A stretch of DNA of 64,000 nt, from NCBI RefSeq assembly GCF_014648775.1, contig NZ_BMRT01000007.1, positions 299,315 to 363,314 on the forward strand, given 5' to 3'. Of the stretch, positions 8,055 through 18,265 are shown one piece after another. The position numbers were made by a program, and so were the translations under genes. Each line of letters begins with the position of its first letter. Position 1 is the stretch's first letter. A model generated the notes under the pieces. The model saw only the letters and a list, made by a program, of their open reading frames with translations, was not told the origin of the DNA and made no database searches. The stretch comes from Streptomyces abikoensis. Its GTDB lineage: Bacteria; Actinomycetota; Actinomycetes; Streptomycetales; Streptomycetaceae.

Positions 8055-8381
8055 ATGGCAGATTTCTCCCGCCTTCCCGGTCCCAACGCCGACCTGTGGG
8101 ACTGGCAGCTCCTGGCGGCGTGTCGAGGGGTCGACAGCTCGTTGTTCTTCCACCCCGAGGGCGAACGCGGCGCGGCGCGCAGCGCCCGGGAAACCTCCGC
8201 GAAGGAGGTGTGCATGCGCTGTCCCGTACGCGCCGAGTGCGCGGCGCACGCGCTGGCGGTGCGGGAGCCCTACGGCGTCTGGGGCGGGCTGACCGAGGAC
8301 GAGCGCGAGGAGCTCATGGGGCGCGCGAGGCACCGGCCCATCTCGGCGAGCGGCGCGGGCGCGGGCGCGATGACCGCGTGA
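8055..8381 (+). CDS. whiD: WhiB-like iron-sulfur sporulation protein WhiD
   Basis: A 108-aa WhiB-family protein required for late sporulation (spore maturation and wall thickness). The four [4Fe-4S] ligands are Cys23, Cys53, Cys56 and Cys62 in the CX29CX2CX5C arrangement known for WhiD. The family turn motif GVWGGLTEDER follows at about residue 75, and a basic/Ala-Gly tail ends the protein. ATG at 8055 is preceded by GAGGGG at 7 nt. WhiB-like proteins typically bind region 4 of the principal sigma factor; the Fe-S cluster may sense O2 or NO. It is transcribed divergently from bldM. Confidence 0.97.
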   Translation: MADFSRLPGPNADLWDWQLLAACRGVDSSLFFHPEGERGAARSARETSAKEVCMRCPVRAECAAHALAVREPYGVWGGLTEDEREELMGRARHRPISASGAGAGAMTA

Positions 8382-8505
8382 GCGCCCCGGCCGCTCCACC
8401 GCCCGCCCCCGGGGCCGGCGGCCGCCCCCGCACGTACGCCCCCCGAACCCGCCGCGCCGGCACCCACGCCCGACGGCCGGACGTCCGCGCCCGGCGTCGG
8501 AGGGG

Positions 8506-9429
8506 TCAGCGGGCCGCGGCCGCCGTGAGGCGGTCGAGCATCGCCCCGACCGCCGGGACCCTGGCCAGGTCCGGGAGGGTGAGGGCGACGATCTCCCGGT
8601 GCACCACCGGCTCCACCGGCACCGTCCGCGCGCCCTTGGGCCGCAGCGACTCCAGCGCCAGCTCGGGCATGACCGCGACCCCGAGACCGGCCCCGACCAG
8701 TCCGAAGACCGCCGGGTAGTCGTCCGTCGCGAAGTCGATGCGCGGCGTGAAGCCCGCGCTCTCGCACACCTCCACCAGATGCCGCCGGCAGCGCGGGCAG
8801 CCCGCGATCCACGGCTCCCGCTCCAGCTCGGCGATCCCGATCCGCTCCGCCCCGGCCAGCCGGTGCCCCTCGGGCACCACGCCGATGAGGCGGTCGGTCA
8901 GCAGCGGCCGGACGACCAGGTCGTCCCACTCCGCGCCGGCCGCCGGGTCCGCGCCGCGCACGTCGGGGTAGCGGAAGGCGAGCGCGATCTCGCAGTCGCC
9001 CTCGCGGAGCATCTCCACCGAGCGCGGCGGCTCCGCCTCGACGAGGGAGATCTGGGTGCCCGGGTGGGCGGCGCGCATCTCGGCGAGCGCGGTGGGCACG
9101 AGCGTGGAGCTGCCGCTGGGGAAGGACACCAGCCGCACCCGGCCGGCCCGCAGTCCGGCGATGGCCGCGATCTCCTCCTCGGCGGCCGTCAGCCCGGCCA
9201 GGATCCCCGTGGCGTGGCGGACCAGCGCCTCGCCCGCCTCGGTCAGCCGCATCTCCCGGCCCGTCCGGACCAGCAGGGGCGTGCGCGCCGACTGCTCCAG
9301 GGCCTTCATCTGCTGGCTGACGGCGGGCTGGGTGCAGCCGAGCTCCCGGGCCGCGGCCGAGAACGAACCGGTGGCGGCCACCGCGCGCAGCACCCTCAGA
9401 TGACGTGCCTCGATCATAGAACCGAGCAT
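8506..9429 (-). CDS. LysR family transcriptional regulator
   Basis: A 307-aa LysR-type regulator. The N-terminal helix-turn-helix is IEARHLRVLRAVAATGSFSAAARELGCTQPAVSQQMKALEQ, and the rest is a periplasmic-binding-protein-like effector domain (about 95-300). The start at 9429 has AAGGG 6-7 nt upstream; Met5 at 9417 is an alternative. It is divergent from the MOSC gene, with 68 bp between them, the usual LysR arrangement, so it may control the MOSC-SDR pair. The effector ligand is unknown; a CPRC motif in the effector domain could be redox sensitive, but this is only a guess. Confidence 0.88.
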   Translation of the reverse strand: MLGSMIEARHLRVLRAVAATGSFSAAARELGCTQPAVSQQMKALEQSARTPLLVRTGREMRLTEAGEALVRHATGILAGLTAAEEEIAAIAGLRAGRVRLVSFPSGSSTLVPTALAEMRAAHPGTQISLVEAEPPRSVEMLREGDCEIALAFRYPDVRGADPAAGAEWDDLVVRPLLTDRLIGVVPEGHRLAGAERIGIAELEREPWIAGCPRCRRHLVEVCESAGFTPRIDFATDDYPAVFGLVGAGLGVAVMPELALESLRPKGARTVPVEPVVHREIVALTLPDLARVPAVGAMLDRLTAAAAR

Positions 9430-9497
9430 AAGACACCCTTGGGGCTGACGCGAAATAATCGCTCGACGCTTTGAGGGGCTCCGCCTAGGCTGATCGC

Positions 9498-10286
9498 ATG
9501 GACCGCGCCATGACTTCCCCCATGCGACTGCTCTCCGTCAACATCGGCCGGGCCCTGACGGCGGGCGACCGCCCGGGCCACGAGGGCGCCTTCGCCGGCG
9601 GCCTCGCGAGCGGCATCGACAAGCGTCCCGTGCCCGGCCCGGTCGCCGTGGCCGCCCCCGGCCCGAAGGGCACGGCGGGCAGCGGCCTCGCGGGCGACGC
9701 GGTCGTCTCCCTCCGCCACCACGGCGGGAACGACCAGGCGGTCTACGCCTTCGCCCGGGAGGACCTCGACGGCTGGGAGCGGGCGCTGGGCCGCGCGCTG
9801 CCCCACGGCGCCTTCGGGGAGAACCTCACCACCACCGGGATCGACGTCAACGGCGCGCGCATCGGAGAGCGTTGGCGCATAGGTACGGATCTGCTGCTGG
9901 AGGTCACCTCGCCGCGCATCCCCTGCCGCACCTTCGCCGAGTGGCTGGGCGAGTCGGGCTGGATGCGCCGCTTCACCCAGGAGGCCGCGCCCGGGGCGTA
10001 CCTGCGCGTCCTGGAGCCCGGGGAGATCCGCGCGGGCGACCGCGTCGACGTCGTCCACCGCCCCGCGCACGAGGTGACCGTCTCCTACGCCTTCCGCGCG
10101 CTGACGACGGATCAGTCGCTGCGGGCCGGTCTCCTCGCGGCGGGCGACGCCCTCCACCCCGAACTGCTGGAGAAGGCCCTGGCCTACCGGGACCGTCGAA
10201 ATCGCGCCGGCGGGCGTCCGGCCGGGCGGCCGGAGGAGGGGGAAGGCAACCGGGAGGGTGTGCCGAGCACTAACGTTCCCGTATGA
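9498..10286 (+). CDS. MOSC domain protein (YiiM-like)
   Basis: A 262-aa MOSC-domain protein, a family with sulfur or molybdenum-cofactor binding roles. The MOSC core has DAVVSLRHHGGNDQAVYAFAREDLDGWER, GAFGENLTTTGIDVN and the candidate cysteine in SPRIPCRTFAEWLG; the C-terminal ~50 residues resemble the three-helix extension of YiiM. Apparent leaderless start: TAGGCT (9486-9491) ends 6 nt before the ATG, with CTCGAC 18 nt upstream of it. The stop overlaps the next start by 4 nt (ATGA), so the two genes are translationally coupled. The substrate is not known. Confidence 0.82.
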   Translation: MDRAMTSPMRLLSVNIGRALTAGDRPGHEGAFAGGLASGIDKRPVPGPVAVAAPGPKGTAGSGLAGDAVVSLRHHGGNDQAVYAFAREDLDGWERALGRALPHGAFGENLTTTGIDVNGARIGERWRIGTDLLLEVTSPRIPCRTFAEWLGESGWMRRFTQEAAPGAYLRVLEPGEIRAGDRVDVVHRPAHEVTVSYAFRALTTDQSLRAGLLAAGDALHPELLEKALAYRDRRNRAGGRPAGRPEEGEGNREGVPSTNVPV

Positions 10287-11056
10287 CGACTGCACTGATC
10301 ACGGGAGCCACCGCGGGCATCGGCGCGGCCTTCGCCCGGCGGCTGGCGGCCGACGGGCACAATCTGGTCATCGTGGCCCGCGACGAGAAGCGGCTGAGCG
10401 AGCAGGCGACGGAGCTCCACGACCGCCACCGCGTGGAGGTGGAGGTGCTCCGCGCCGACCTGTCGCAGGAGAAGGACATCGCGGCGGTCGAGGCCCGGCT
10501 CTCGGACCGCAAGAACCCGGTGGACCTGCTGGTCAACAACGCGGGCTTCGGCAACAAGGGCCGTTATCTCGAGGTCGCGATGGCCGACGAGCTGACGATG
10601 CTCAAGGTGCACTGCGAGGCGGTGCTGCGGCTGACCTCGGCCGCGGCGGCCGGGATGCGGGAGCGCAGGCGCGGTGGCGTGGTCAACGTGGCCTCGGTCG
10701 CCGCGTTCGTCCCCCGGGGAACGTACGGGGCGAGCAAGGCGTGGGTGGTGCAGTTCACCCAGGGCGCCGCGCGGGACCTGGCGGGCAGCGGGGTGCGGAT
10801 GATGGCGCTCTGCCCCGGCTTCGTCCGGACGGAGTTCCACCAGCGGGCCGGCATGGGCACGGACAACGTGCCCGGCTGGATGTGGCTGGACGCCGACAAG
10901 CTGGTCGACGCGGCGCTGAAGGACCTGGCCCGGGGCAAGGCGCTGTCCATCCCCGACCCGCGCTACAAGGCGCTGACGGGTCTGCTGAAGCTGGCCCCGC
11001 GCCGCGCGGTCTCGCGCGCCAGCGCGACGACAGGCCGTCGCTACGGGCCCAACTGA
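10283..11056 (+). CDS. SDR family oxidoreductase
   Basis: A 257-aa classical short-chain dehydrogenase/reductase. The nucleotide-binding motif is TGATAGIG near the N-terminus, the NNAG motif is LLVNNAGFGNKG, and the catalytic Ser-Tyr-Lys set is in NVASVAAFVPRGTYGASKAW. Arg residues after strand 2 (VARDEKR) suggest an NADP(H) preference. It overlaps the MOSC gene by 4 nt, and a TAACGT hexamer lies 6 nt before the ATG, so an internal leaderless start is also possible. Substrate unknown. Confidence 0.87.
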   Translation: MTTALITGATAGIGAAFARRLAADGHNLVIVARDEKRLSEQATELHDRHRVEVEVLRADLSQEKDIAAVEARLSDRKNPVDLLVNNAGFGNKGRYLEVAMADELTMLKVHCEAVLRLTSAAAAGMRERRRGGVVNVASVAAFVPRGTYGASKAWVVQFTQGAARDLAGSGVRMMALCPGFVRTEFHQRAGMGTDNVPGWMWLDADKLVDAALKDLARGKALSIPDPRYKALTGLLKLAPRRAVSRASATTGRRYGPN

Positions 11057-11086
11057 CGGCGCGAACCGGCGGGTGACGCGAGAACG

Positions 11087-11130
11087 GGCCGGGGCCCGGC
11101 CTCCCCACGAGGGAAGGCCGGGCCCCGGCC
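11087..11130. terminator. Bidirectional terminator between the SDR gene and groEL1
   Basis: A perfect 15-bp stem is formed by 11087-11101 (GGCCGGGGCCCGGCC) and 11116-11130, with a 14-nt loop, lying between two convergent genes. Confidence 0.8.
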
Positions 11131-11156
11131 GTATCACCCGGATGGGCGAAGGTGCG

Positions 11157-12779
<1,623 letters not shown>

Positions 12780-12898
12780 GGGTTACGTATCCTTCGCCGT
12801 GTCTCAAAACGAACCGCGCCCCCGGCGCCCGGCTGTGCAGGCGCGGGAACCAGGGGCACTGTTCACAAGCTTCGAAGGCTCGGGGAGCCTCGGGTGAA

Positions 12899-13207
12899 CT
12901 ACTTCTCGATGACCGCGAGGACGTCGCGGGCCGAGAGGACGAGGTACTCGTCGCCGTTGTACTTCACCTCGGTGCCGCCGTACTTGCTGTAGAGCACGAC
13001 GTCGCCGACCTTCACGTCGAGCGGCAGGCGCTCGCCGTTCTCGAAGCGGCCCGGGCCCACGGCCAGGACAGCGCCCTCCTGGGGCTTCTCCTTGGCGGTG
13101 TCCGGAATGACCAGGCCGGAGGCCGTGGTCTGCTCGGCGTCGAGCGGCTGGACCACGATGCGGTCCTCAAGCGGCTTGATGGCAACCTTGGAGCTGGCGG
13201 TCGTCAC
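12899..13207 (-). CDS. groES: Co-chaperonin GroES (10 kDa)
   Basis: A 102-aa co-chaperonin that caps the GroEL cage. It has the family features IKPLEDRIVVQPLDAEQTTASGLVIPDTAKEKPQEG, where the mobile loop lies, and DVVLYSKYGGTEVKYNGDEYLVLSARDVLAVIEK. It is first in the groES-groEL1 operon; the leader carries two CIRCE operators, so HrcA repression and heat induction are expected. Confidence 0.97.
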   Translation of the reverse strand: MTTASSKVAIKPLEDRIVVQPLDAEQTTASGLVIPDTAKEKPQEGAVLAVGPGRFENGERLPLDVKVGDVVLYSKYGGTEVKYNGDEYLVLSARDVLAVIEK

Positions 13208-13307
13208 GATCCGACCTCCCCCTTCGGAGATCTCACGGGGTTAACTGTCTGAGGTGGCGACCAGGAGTCCCGTCGTCGCGGGTGCCGGAACGTGCCCGTC
13301 GCTACGT

Positions 13308-13334
13308 TTGGCACTCACCGGTGGAGAGTGCCAA
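13308..13334. promoter_or_regulatory. CIRCE operator 1 (HrcA site)
   Basis: A perfect inverted repeat TTGGCACTC-N9-GAGTGCCAA. It lies just downstream of the -10 box of the groES promoter. HrcA binding to CIRCE is established for bacterial groE operons. Confidence 0.93.
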
Positions 13335-13342
13335 CGGAGCCG

Positions 13343-13371
13343 AGACTATGACGCGGTTAGCACTCGGTCAA
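13343..13371 (-). promoter_or_regulatory. groES-groEL1 promoter
   Basis: On the minus strand, TTGACC (13371-13366), a 17-nt spacer and TAGTCT (13348-13343) form a good vegetative promoter. CIRCE 2 overlaps the -35 box and CIRCE 1 covers the start region. Confidence 0.85.
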
Positions 13372-13383
13372 GCGGAGTGCCAA
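13357..13383. promoter_or_regulatory. CIRCE operator 2 (HrcA site)
   Basis: Inverted repeat TTAGCACTC-N9-GAGTGCCAA, with one mismatch between arms. It overlaps the -35 box of the groES promoter. Its centre is 49 bp from that of CIRCE 1. Confidence 0.93.
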
Positions 13384-13459
13384 TTCGGCGTGCGGCGAGC
13401 TTTGATCTACCCCGTCGGCGGGGCGGTACTCCTACGCCCTTCGCGGCGCGGCGCCCGCA

Positions 13460-14344
13460 CTACAGATAGTCCTCCAGACGGGCCACCGTGAAGCCCTGCG
13501 CCTGAATGCTGCGCAGCATGTTGGTGACCATCTGGGTCATCGTGGTGCCCTTGAGCTCCTGGGGCCCGCGGAAGTGGGCCAGGACGATGTCGCCGGGCCG
13601 CAGCCCGCCGCCCTCCGCGTAGCGCATGTCGTTGATCTGCATCGTCGCCGTCCACAGCACGACCGCGCGCACCCCGCAGCCGGCGGCCGCGGTGAGCGTG
13701 GCGTCGTTGTAGTTGCCGTAGGGCGGGCGGAAGAGGGCCGGGCGGCTGCCGAACCGCTTCTGGAGGGAATCCTGCTGCCCGCAGATCTCGCGCTTCTGCG
13801 CCTCGGCCGAGAGGGTGCGCAGATTGGGGTGGGAGAGGGTGTGGTTGTCGATGCCGTTGCCGAGGGCGCGGAGCTTGTCGAAGTAGCCGTAGCCGGCGCC
13901 CGCGCGGGCGATGTCGTCCGTCAGGAACATCGTGAACGGCACCTTGAGGTCCGCCGCCATCCTCAGGAATGCCGGGTCCTTCTCGGCCCCGTCGTCGAAG
14001 GTCACGAAGACGACCTTGTCCTGCGTGGGGATACGCCGGATCACCTGCGGCTTCGCGCCCGCCTTGAACCCGTCGGTGAGCTTCTTCGCGGGCGGGGCCG
14101 GGGGCGCGGCCAGCGGCTTGTCCAGGCCCCAGCGGCGGTACGCGCCGGGGTCCGCCGGGGAGGCGGTGGCGGGCGCGGTGGGCGTCCCGGTCGCCCGGTG
14201 CGGCTTCGCGGGGCCGCCGGAGGAGGAGCCGGAGCATCCGGCCAGGACGCCGGCCAGCAGCAGGGCGGCGGAGGCGAGGGCGGCGGTACGTACGGAGGCG
14301 CCGACGCGTATTCGGCCGGAAACAGACGGGCTCACAGGGCTCAC
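13460..14344 (-). CDS. Polysaccharide deacetylase family lipoprotein
   Basis: A 294-aa exported protein with a signal peptide and lipobox (LLLAGVLAGCSGSSSGG, Cys about 37), a Pro/Ala-rich linker, and an NodB-type carbohydrate esterase 4 domain. Motif 1 is VTFDDGAEKDP, motif 2 the metal-binding NHTLSHPNLRTL, and motif 3 RPPYGNYND, so the zinc site and catalytic Asp are intact. It probably removes N-acetyl groups from peptidoglycan or another cell-surface glycan. GTG at 14344 is used; a GTG three codons later is possible. No clear ribosome site is seen. Confidence 0.85.
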   Translation of the reverse strand: MSPVSPSVSGRIRVGASVRTAALASAALLLAGVLAGCSGSSSGGPAKPHRATGTPTAPATASPADPGAYRRWGLDKPLAAPPAPPAKKLTDGFKAGAKPQVIRRIPTQDKVVFVTFDDGAEKDPAFLRMAADLKVPFTMFLTDDIARAGAGYGYFDKLRALGNGIDNHTLSHPNLRTLSAEAQKREICGQQDSLQKRFGSRPALFRPPYGNYNDATLTAAAGCGVRAVVLWTATMQINDMRYAEGGGLRPGDIVLAHFRGPQELKGTTMTQMVTNMLRSIQAQGFTVARLEDYL

Positions 14345-14431
14345 ACACCCGATTGTTGTTCATCCGTTCGATGGCCGCGCGGGCCCCCTCGCCCTCCTCC
14401 GGCTCACCGCCGTACGAGGAGTGGCGCGAGA

Positions 14432-15634
14432 ATGAGACACGTGCCCGCACCGAACGCCCCCGCCACCGACGCCTTCGCCGCCCTCCTCACCGACGAGGGC
14501 CGCGCCCTCCTCGACGAGCTGCGCGACCACGACCCCGCCCAGGAGCTCGCCACGGCGACCCGGCTGCGCCGCGACCACCCCGCCGACCTGGTGTCGGCGG
14601 CCCTGGGACAGGCCCGGCTGCGGCAGCGCGCGGTCGCCAAGTTCGGCGCCGAGGACGCGTACCGCATGTTCTTCACCCCGAACGGCGTCGAGCAGGCCAC
14701 CCGGGCCGGTGTCGCCGCCTACAGGGCACAGCGTTTCTCCGCGCTCGGCGTGCGCCGACTCGCTGATCTGTGCTGTGGCATCGGCGGTGACGCGATCGCG
14801 CTGGCACGCGCCGGCATCGAGGTGCTGGCCGTCGACCGCGACCCCCTGACCTGCGAGGTCGTCCGCGCCAACGCGGCCGCCCTGGGCCTGGCCGAACTGA
14901 TCGAGGTGCGCTGCGCGGACGTCACCGAGATCGACACCTCGTCCTACGACGCCGTGTTCGTCGACCCGGCGCGGCGTGGCGGCCGGGGCCGGATCTTCGA
15001 CCCGGAGGCGTACTCGCCCCCGCTGTCCTGGGCGGTCGAGGCGGCCCGCAAGGCTCCGCACGCCGCGCTGAAGATCGCCCCCGGGGTGCCCCACGAGGCG
15101 ATCCCCGAGGACGCGGAGGCCGAGTGGATCTCGGACGGCGGCGATGTGAAGGAGGCCGTGCTGTGGTTCGGCACGGACCCCGCCGCGCGGCGGGCGACCC
15201 TGCTGCCGGGCGGCGCGTCCCTGGTGGGCCGGGGCCTGCCGGACCCGGCCGTGCGGCCCGTGGGCCGCTACCTCTACGAACCGGACGGCGCGGTCATCCG
15301 CGCCCACCTGGTGGCGGAGGCCGCGGCGGAGCTGGGCGACGGCGGGCTGATCGACGAGACGATCGCGTATGTGACGAGCGACGAGCTGCGGGATTCCGCC
15401 TACGCGGCGGCGTACGAGATCACGGACGTGCTGCCGTTCAACCTGAAGAGGCTCAAGGCGATCGTCCGGGAGCGCGGGATCGGCGTCGCCGTCATCAAGA
15501 AGCGGGGCTCGGCGGTGGAGCCGGAGGAGCTCCGCAAGAAGCTCAAGCTCGCGGGTGCGAACTCCTGCGTGATCGTGCTGACGCGCGTGGCGGGCGCGCC
15601 GGCCATGCTGCTGGGGCAGCCGGCCCGGGCGTGA
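14432..15634 (+). CDS. THUMP-like domain class I SAM-dependent methyltransferase
   Basis: A 400-aa protein with the SAM-binding motif LADLCCGIGGDAIALARAG at about residue 110, DRDPLTCEVVRANA (motif II) and FVDPARRGGRGRIFDP (motif IV, DPAR). The C-terminal region resembles THUMP-like RNA-binding domains. RNA, possibly tRNA, methylation is likely but the target is unknown. ATG at 14432 follows GAGGAG by about 10 nt. It converges with tsaD, with 22 nt between the stops. Confidence 0.83.
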   Translation: MRHVPAPNAPATDAFAALLTDEGRALLDELRDHDPAQELATATRLRRDHPADLVSAALGQARLRQRAVAKFGAEDAYRMFFTPNGVEQATRAGVAAYRAQRFSALGVRRLADLCCGIGGDAIALARAGIEVLAVDRDPLTCEVVRANAAALGLAELIEVRCADVTEIDTSSYDAVFVDPARRGGRGRIFDPEAYSPPLSWAVEAARKAPHAALKIAPGVPHEAIPEDAEAEWISDGGDVKEAVLWFGTDPAARRATLLPGGASLVGRGLPDPAVRPVGRYLYEPDGAVIRAHLVAEAAAELGDGGLIDETIAYVTSDELRDSAYAAAYEITDVLPFNLKRLKAIVRERGIGVAVIKKRGSAVEPEELRKKLKLAGANSCVIVLTRVAGAPAMLLGQPARA

Positions 15635-15656
15635 CCCGGACCGGCGGGGCCGCCCG

Positions 15657-16814
15657 TCAGTCGTAGAGGTTCTGCTTGCTCAGCTCGTGCACGTGGTCGT
15701 GGTCGTGCGCGTGGCCGTGACCGTGCCCATGGCCGTGCTCGTCGTCATGGTCGTGGTCGTGCTCGCCCGGCACGTGCGTCTCCGTGACCGGCAGCGAGGA
15801 GTCCGCCGACAGGTCCCAGGAGGACGCCGCGCGGCCACGGGCCACCATCTCCGCCCCCAGCGCCGCCACCATCGCGCCGTTGTCGGTGCACAGCTTCGGG
15901 CGCGGCACGCGCAGGGTGATGCCCGCGTCCTCGCAGCGGCGCTGGGCCATGGCGCGCAGGCGGGTGTTGGCGGCGACGCCGCCGCCGATCATCAGGTGGT
16001 CCACGCCGTGGTCCTTGCAGGCGCGAACGGCCTTGCGGGTCAGGACGTCGACGACCGCCTCCTGGAAGGAGGCGGCGACGTCCGCGACCGGAACGTGCTC
16101 GCCGGCCGCGCGCTTGGCCTCGATCCAGCGGGCCACGGCGGTCTTCAGGCCGGAGAAGGAGAAGTCGTATATCGGGTCGCGGGGGCCGGTCAGGCCGCGC
16201 GGGAAGCGGATGGCGTCGGGGTCGCCCTCGCGCGCGTAGCGGTCGATGACCGGGCCGCCGGGGAAGCCGAGGTTCAGCACCCGGGCGATCTTGTCGAAGG
16301 CCTCGCCGGCCGCGTCGTCGATCGTCGAGCCGAGCGGCCGGACGTCCGAGGTGATGTCGGGCGCCAGCAGCAGGGACGAGTGGCCGCCGCTCACCAGCAG
16401 GGCCATCGTGGGCTCGGGCAGGGCGCCGTGCTCCAGCTGGTCCACGCAGATGTGCGAGGCGAGGTGGTTGACGCCGTAGAGGGGCTTGCCCAGCGCGTAG
16501 GCGTACGCCTTCGCCGCGGAGACGCCGACGAGCAGGGCGCCCGCGAGGCCGGGGCCGGCGGTGACCGCGATGCCGTCGAGGTCCTTCGCGCTCACCCCCG
16601 CCTCCTTCAGGGCGCGCTGGATGGTCGGGACCATGGCCTCCAGGTGGGCCCGGCTGGCGACCTCCGGGACGACGCCGCCGAAGCGGGCGTGCTCGTCGAC
16701 GCTGGACGCGACCGCGTCGGCGAGCAGCGTGTGGCCGCGGACGATACCGACGCCGGTCTCGTCGCACGAGGTCTCGATGCCGAGGACGAGGGGTTCGTCA
16801 GTCTTGCGAGCCAT
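15657..16814 (-). CDS. tsaD: tRNA N6-adenosine threonylcarbamoyltransferase TsaD
   Basis: A 385-aa ASKHA-fold enzyme that transfers threonylcarbamoyl from its AMP ester to A37 of ANN-decoding tRNAs, working with TsaB and TsaE. It has the N-terminal GIETSCDETGVGIV, the metal-binding NHLASHI (His117, His121), LVSGGHSSLLL and GGGVAANTRLR. The last ~39 residues (about 347-385) are an unusual tail with 13 histidines, mostly HD and HG dipeptides, ending LSKQNLYD; typical TsaD stops near the end of the fold. The 5' end overlaps the rimI 3' end by 17 nt. Confidence 0.96.
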   Translation of the reverse strand: MARKTDEPLVLGIETSCDETGVGIVRGHTLLADAVASSVDEHARFGGVVPEVASRAHLEAMVPTIQRALKEAGVSAKDLDGIAVTAGPGLAGALLVGVSAAKAYAYALGKPLYGVNHLASHICVDQLEHGALPEPTMALLVSGGHSSLLLAPDITSDVRPLGSTIDDAAGEAFDKIARVLNLGFPGGPVIDRYAREGDPDAIRFPRGLTGPRDPIYDFSFSGLKTAVARWIEAKRAAGEHVPVADVAASFQEAVVDVLTRKAVRACKDHGVDHLMIGGGVAANTRLRAMAQRRCEDAGITLRVPRPKLCTDNGAMVAALGAEMVARGRAASSWDLSADSSLPVTETHVPGEHDHDHDDEHGHGHGHGHAHDHDHVHELSKQNLYD

Positions 16815-17352
16815 GGGACATTCCTTGCACTGCGGACAGGGGATCGGAGAGACGCATCACGAGCGCGTCGATGTTGCCGGGCTGGTAGTAGCCGCGGCGC
16901 ACGCCCACGGGCTCGAAGCCGAAGCGTTCGTAGAGGCGCTGGGCGCGGGTGTTGTCGACGCGCACCTCCAGCAGCACCTCACGGCACTCGAAGGCGTTCG
17001 CGGTGGTGAGGAGCTCGGTCAGCAGCCGGGCGCCGAGGCCCGTGCTCCAGTGCTCCTTGGCCACGGCGATGGTCTGCACGTCGCCGGTGCCGTCGACGGC
17101 GGCGAGGCCCGCGTAGCCGACGACCCTGGCCTGCTCGGACTCGCCGACGACCTCCGCGACGACGTAGCGGCGGTTGGCGTTCGCCCCGCGCGCGTGGGCG
17201 AGCTCCGACCAGAAGAGGCCCTTGGACCACGCGTCGTGGGGGAACAGGGTGCGCTCCAGCTCCAGCACGGGCGCGATGTCCCACCAGCGCATCTCGCGGA
17301 CGCGGATGGCGGAGGCTGCTGCGGCGGCGGCCGCTTCGGCTGGCCCGGTCAC
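16798..17352 (-). CDS. rimI: Ribosomal protein S18-alanine N-acetyltransferase RimI
   Basis: A 184-aa GNAT acetyltransferase. The domain starts at IRVREMRWWDIAPVLELERTLFPHDAWS and contains the acetyl-CoA loop VAKEHWSTGLGARLLTELL, VRVDNTRAQRLYERFGFEPVGVRRGYY at the C-terminal half. It is sandwiched between tsaB and tsaD, the usual rimI position. The GTG start overlaps the tsaB stop (GTGA), giving translational coupling. A short Ala-rich leader precedes the domain. Confidence 0.92.
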   Translation of the reverse strand: MTGPAEAAAAAAASAIRVREMRWWDIAPVLELERTLFPHDAWSKGLFWSELAHARGANANRRYVVAEVVGESEQARVVGYAGLAAVDGTGDVQTIAVAKEHWSTGLGARLLTELLTTANAFECREVLLEVRVDNTRAQRLYERFGFEPVGVRRGYYQPGNIDALVMRLSDPLSAVQGMSHGSQD

Positions 17353-18017
17353 TGCGGGGTGACCACCTTGTAGTTGGCCGGCACCTGGGCGTCGGGGCGG
17401 CGCAGGTACAGCGGCTGGTCCGGCAGGAACTCGCCGCCCGTGCGGAGCTTCTCGGCGGCCAGCGCCGCCAGCGCGGCCGCCGACTGGTGCTGCGGCAGCT
17501 CCTCGCGGACGTCCGAGAAGGCGTCCCGGTAGAGCACCGCGCCCGCGCCGACGGCGGTCAGGCCCGCCAGGCGCTCGGTGAGCTCGGCGGGGCGGTCCAC
17601 GGCGGGCTCGGTGATCCGGGTCCGGGCGTCCGCGTAGCGCGCCCAGTACACCTCCTTGCGGCGGGCGTCCGTCGCCACGACGAACTCGCCCGTCAGCCCC
17701 TGCTGCCCGGCCGCGTACGCGATGCCGTCGAGGGTGCACAGGCCGTGGACGGGGACGGACAGGGTGGCGGCGAAGGTGGCGGCGGTGACGATGCCGACGC
17801 GCAGGCCGGTGTACGGGCCGGGGCCCACGCCCACGACGATCCCGGTGACGGCGTCGAGCTTCGTACCCGCCTCGCGGAGCACCCGGTCGACGGCGGGCAG
17901 CAGCAGCTCCCCGTGCCGGCGGGCGTCCACCTGGGTCGACTCGGCGACGACGGACTCGCCGTCGTGGAGGGCGACGGTGACAGCGGGGGTGGCGGTATCC
18001 AGAGCGAGCAGCAGCAC
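17349..18017 (-). CDS. tsaB: tRNA threonylcarbamoyladenosine biosynthesis protein TsaB
   Basis: A 222-aa inactive ASKHA-fold partner of TsaD. Typical motifs are LLALDTATPAVTVALHDG and VGVGPGPYTGLRVGIVTA. It dimerises with TsaD and allows TsaE binding during t6A synthesis. The GTG start appears leaderless: TAGGCT ends 6 nt before it (18029-18024). It overlaps rimI by 4 nt. tsaE, normally next to it, is about 1.2 kb upstream here, separated by two other genes. Confidence 0.95.
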   Translation of the reverse strand: MLLLALDTATPAVTVALHDGESVVAESTQVDARRHGELLLPAVDRVLREAGTKLDAVTGIVVGVGPGPYTGLRVGIVTAATFAATLSVPVHGLCTLDGIAYAAGQQGLTGEFVVATDARRKEVYWARYADARTRITEPAVDRPAELTERLAGLTAVGAGAVLYRDAFSDVREELPQHQSAAALAALAAEKLRTGGEFLPDQPLYLRRPDAQVPANYKVVTPQ

Positions 18018-18265
18018 GTGACAAGCCTACGGCGCACCATGGGGCGGGCGGCGCGCGCATGGGCCCCGAGCCGGGGGCGCGGCGGGGGCGCGAGCGGGTG
18101 CTACGGTCAGCCGCATGGCCGTACGCATGGCCGTACGAAGCCGCGACACTGCCGGTCCGCACGGGCCGGGTACCCACGGGCCGGGACGGCGGCGCCGGGC
18201 CGGCGGCGGGACAGTGGCGACAGCACACAGCAACACAGCAGCACGCGGGACGAAAGGTGCGCAGC

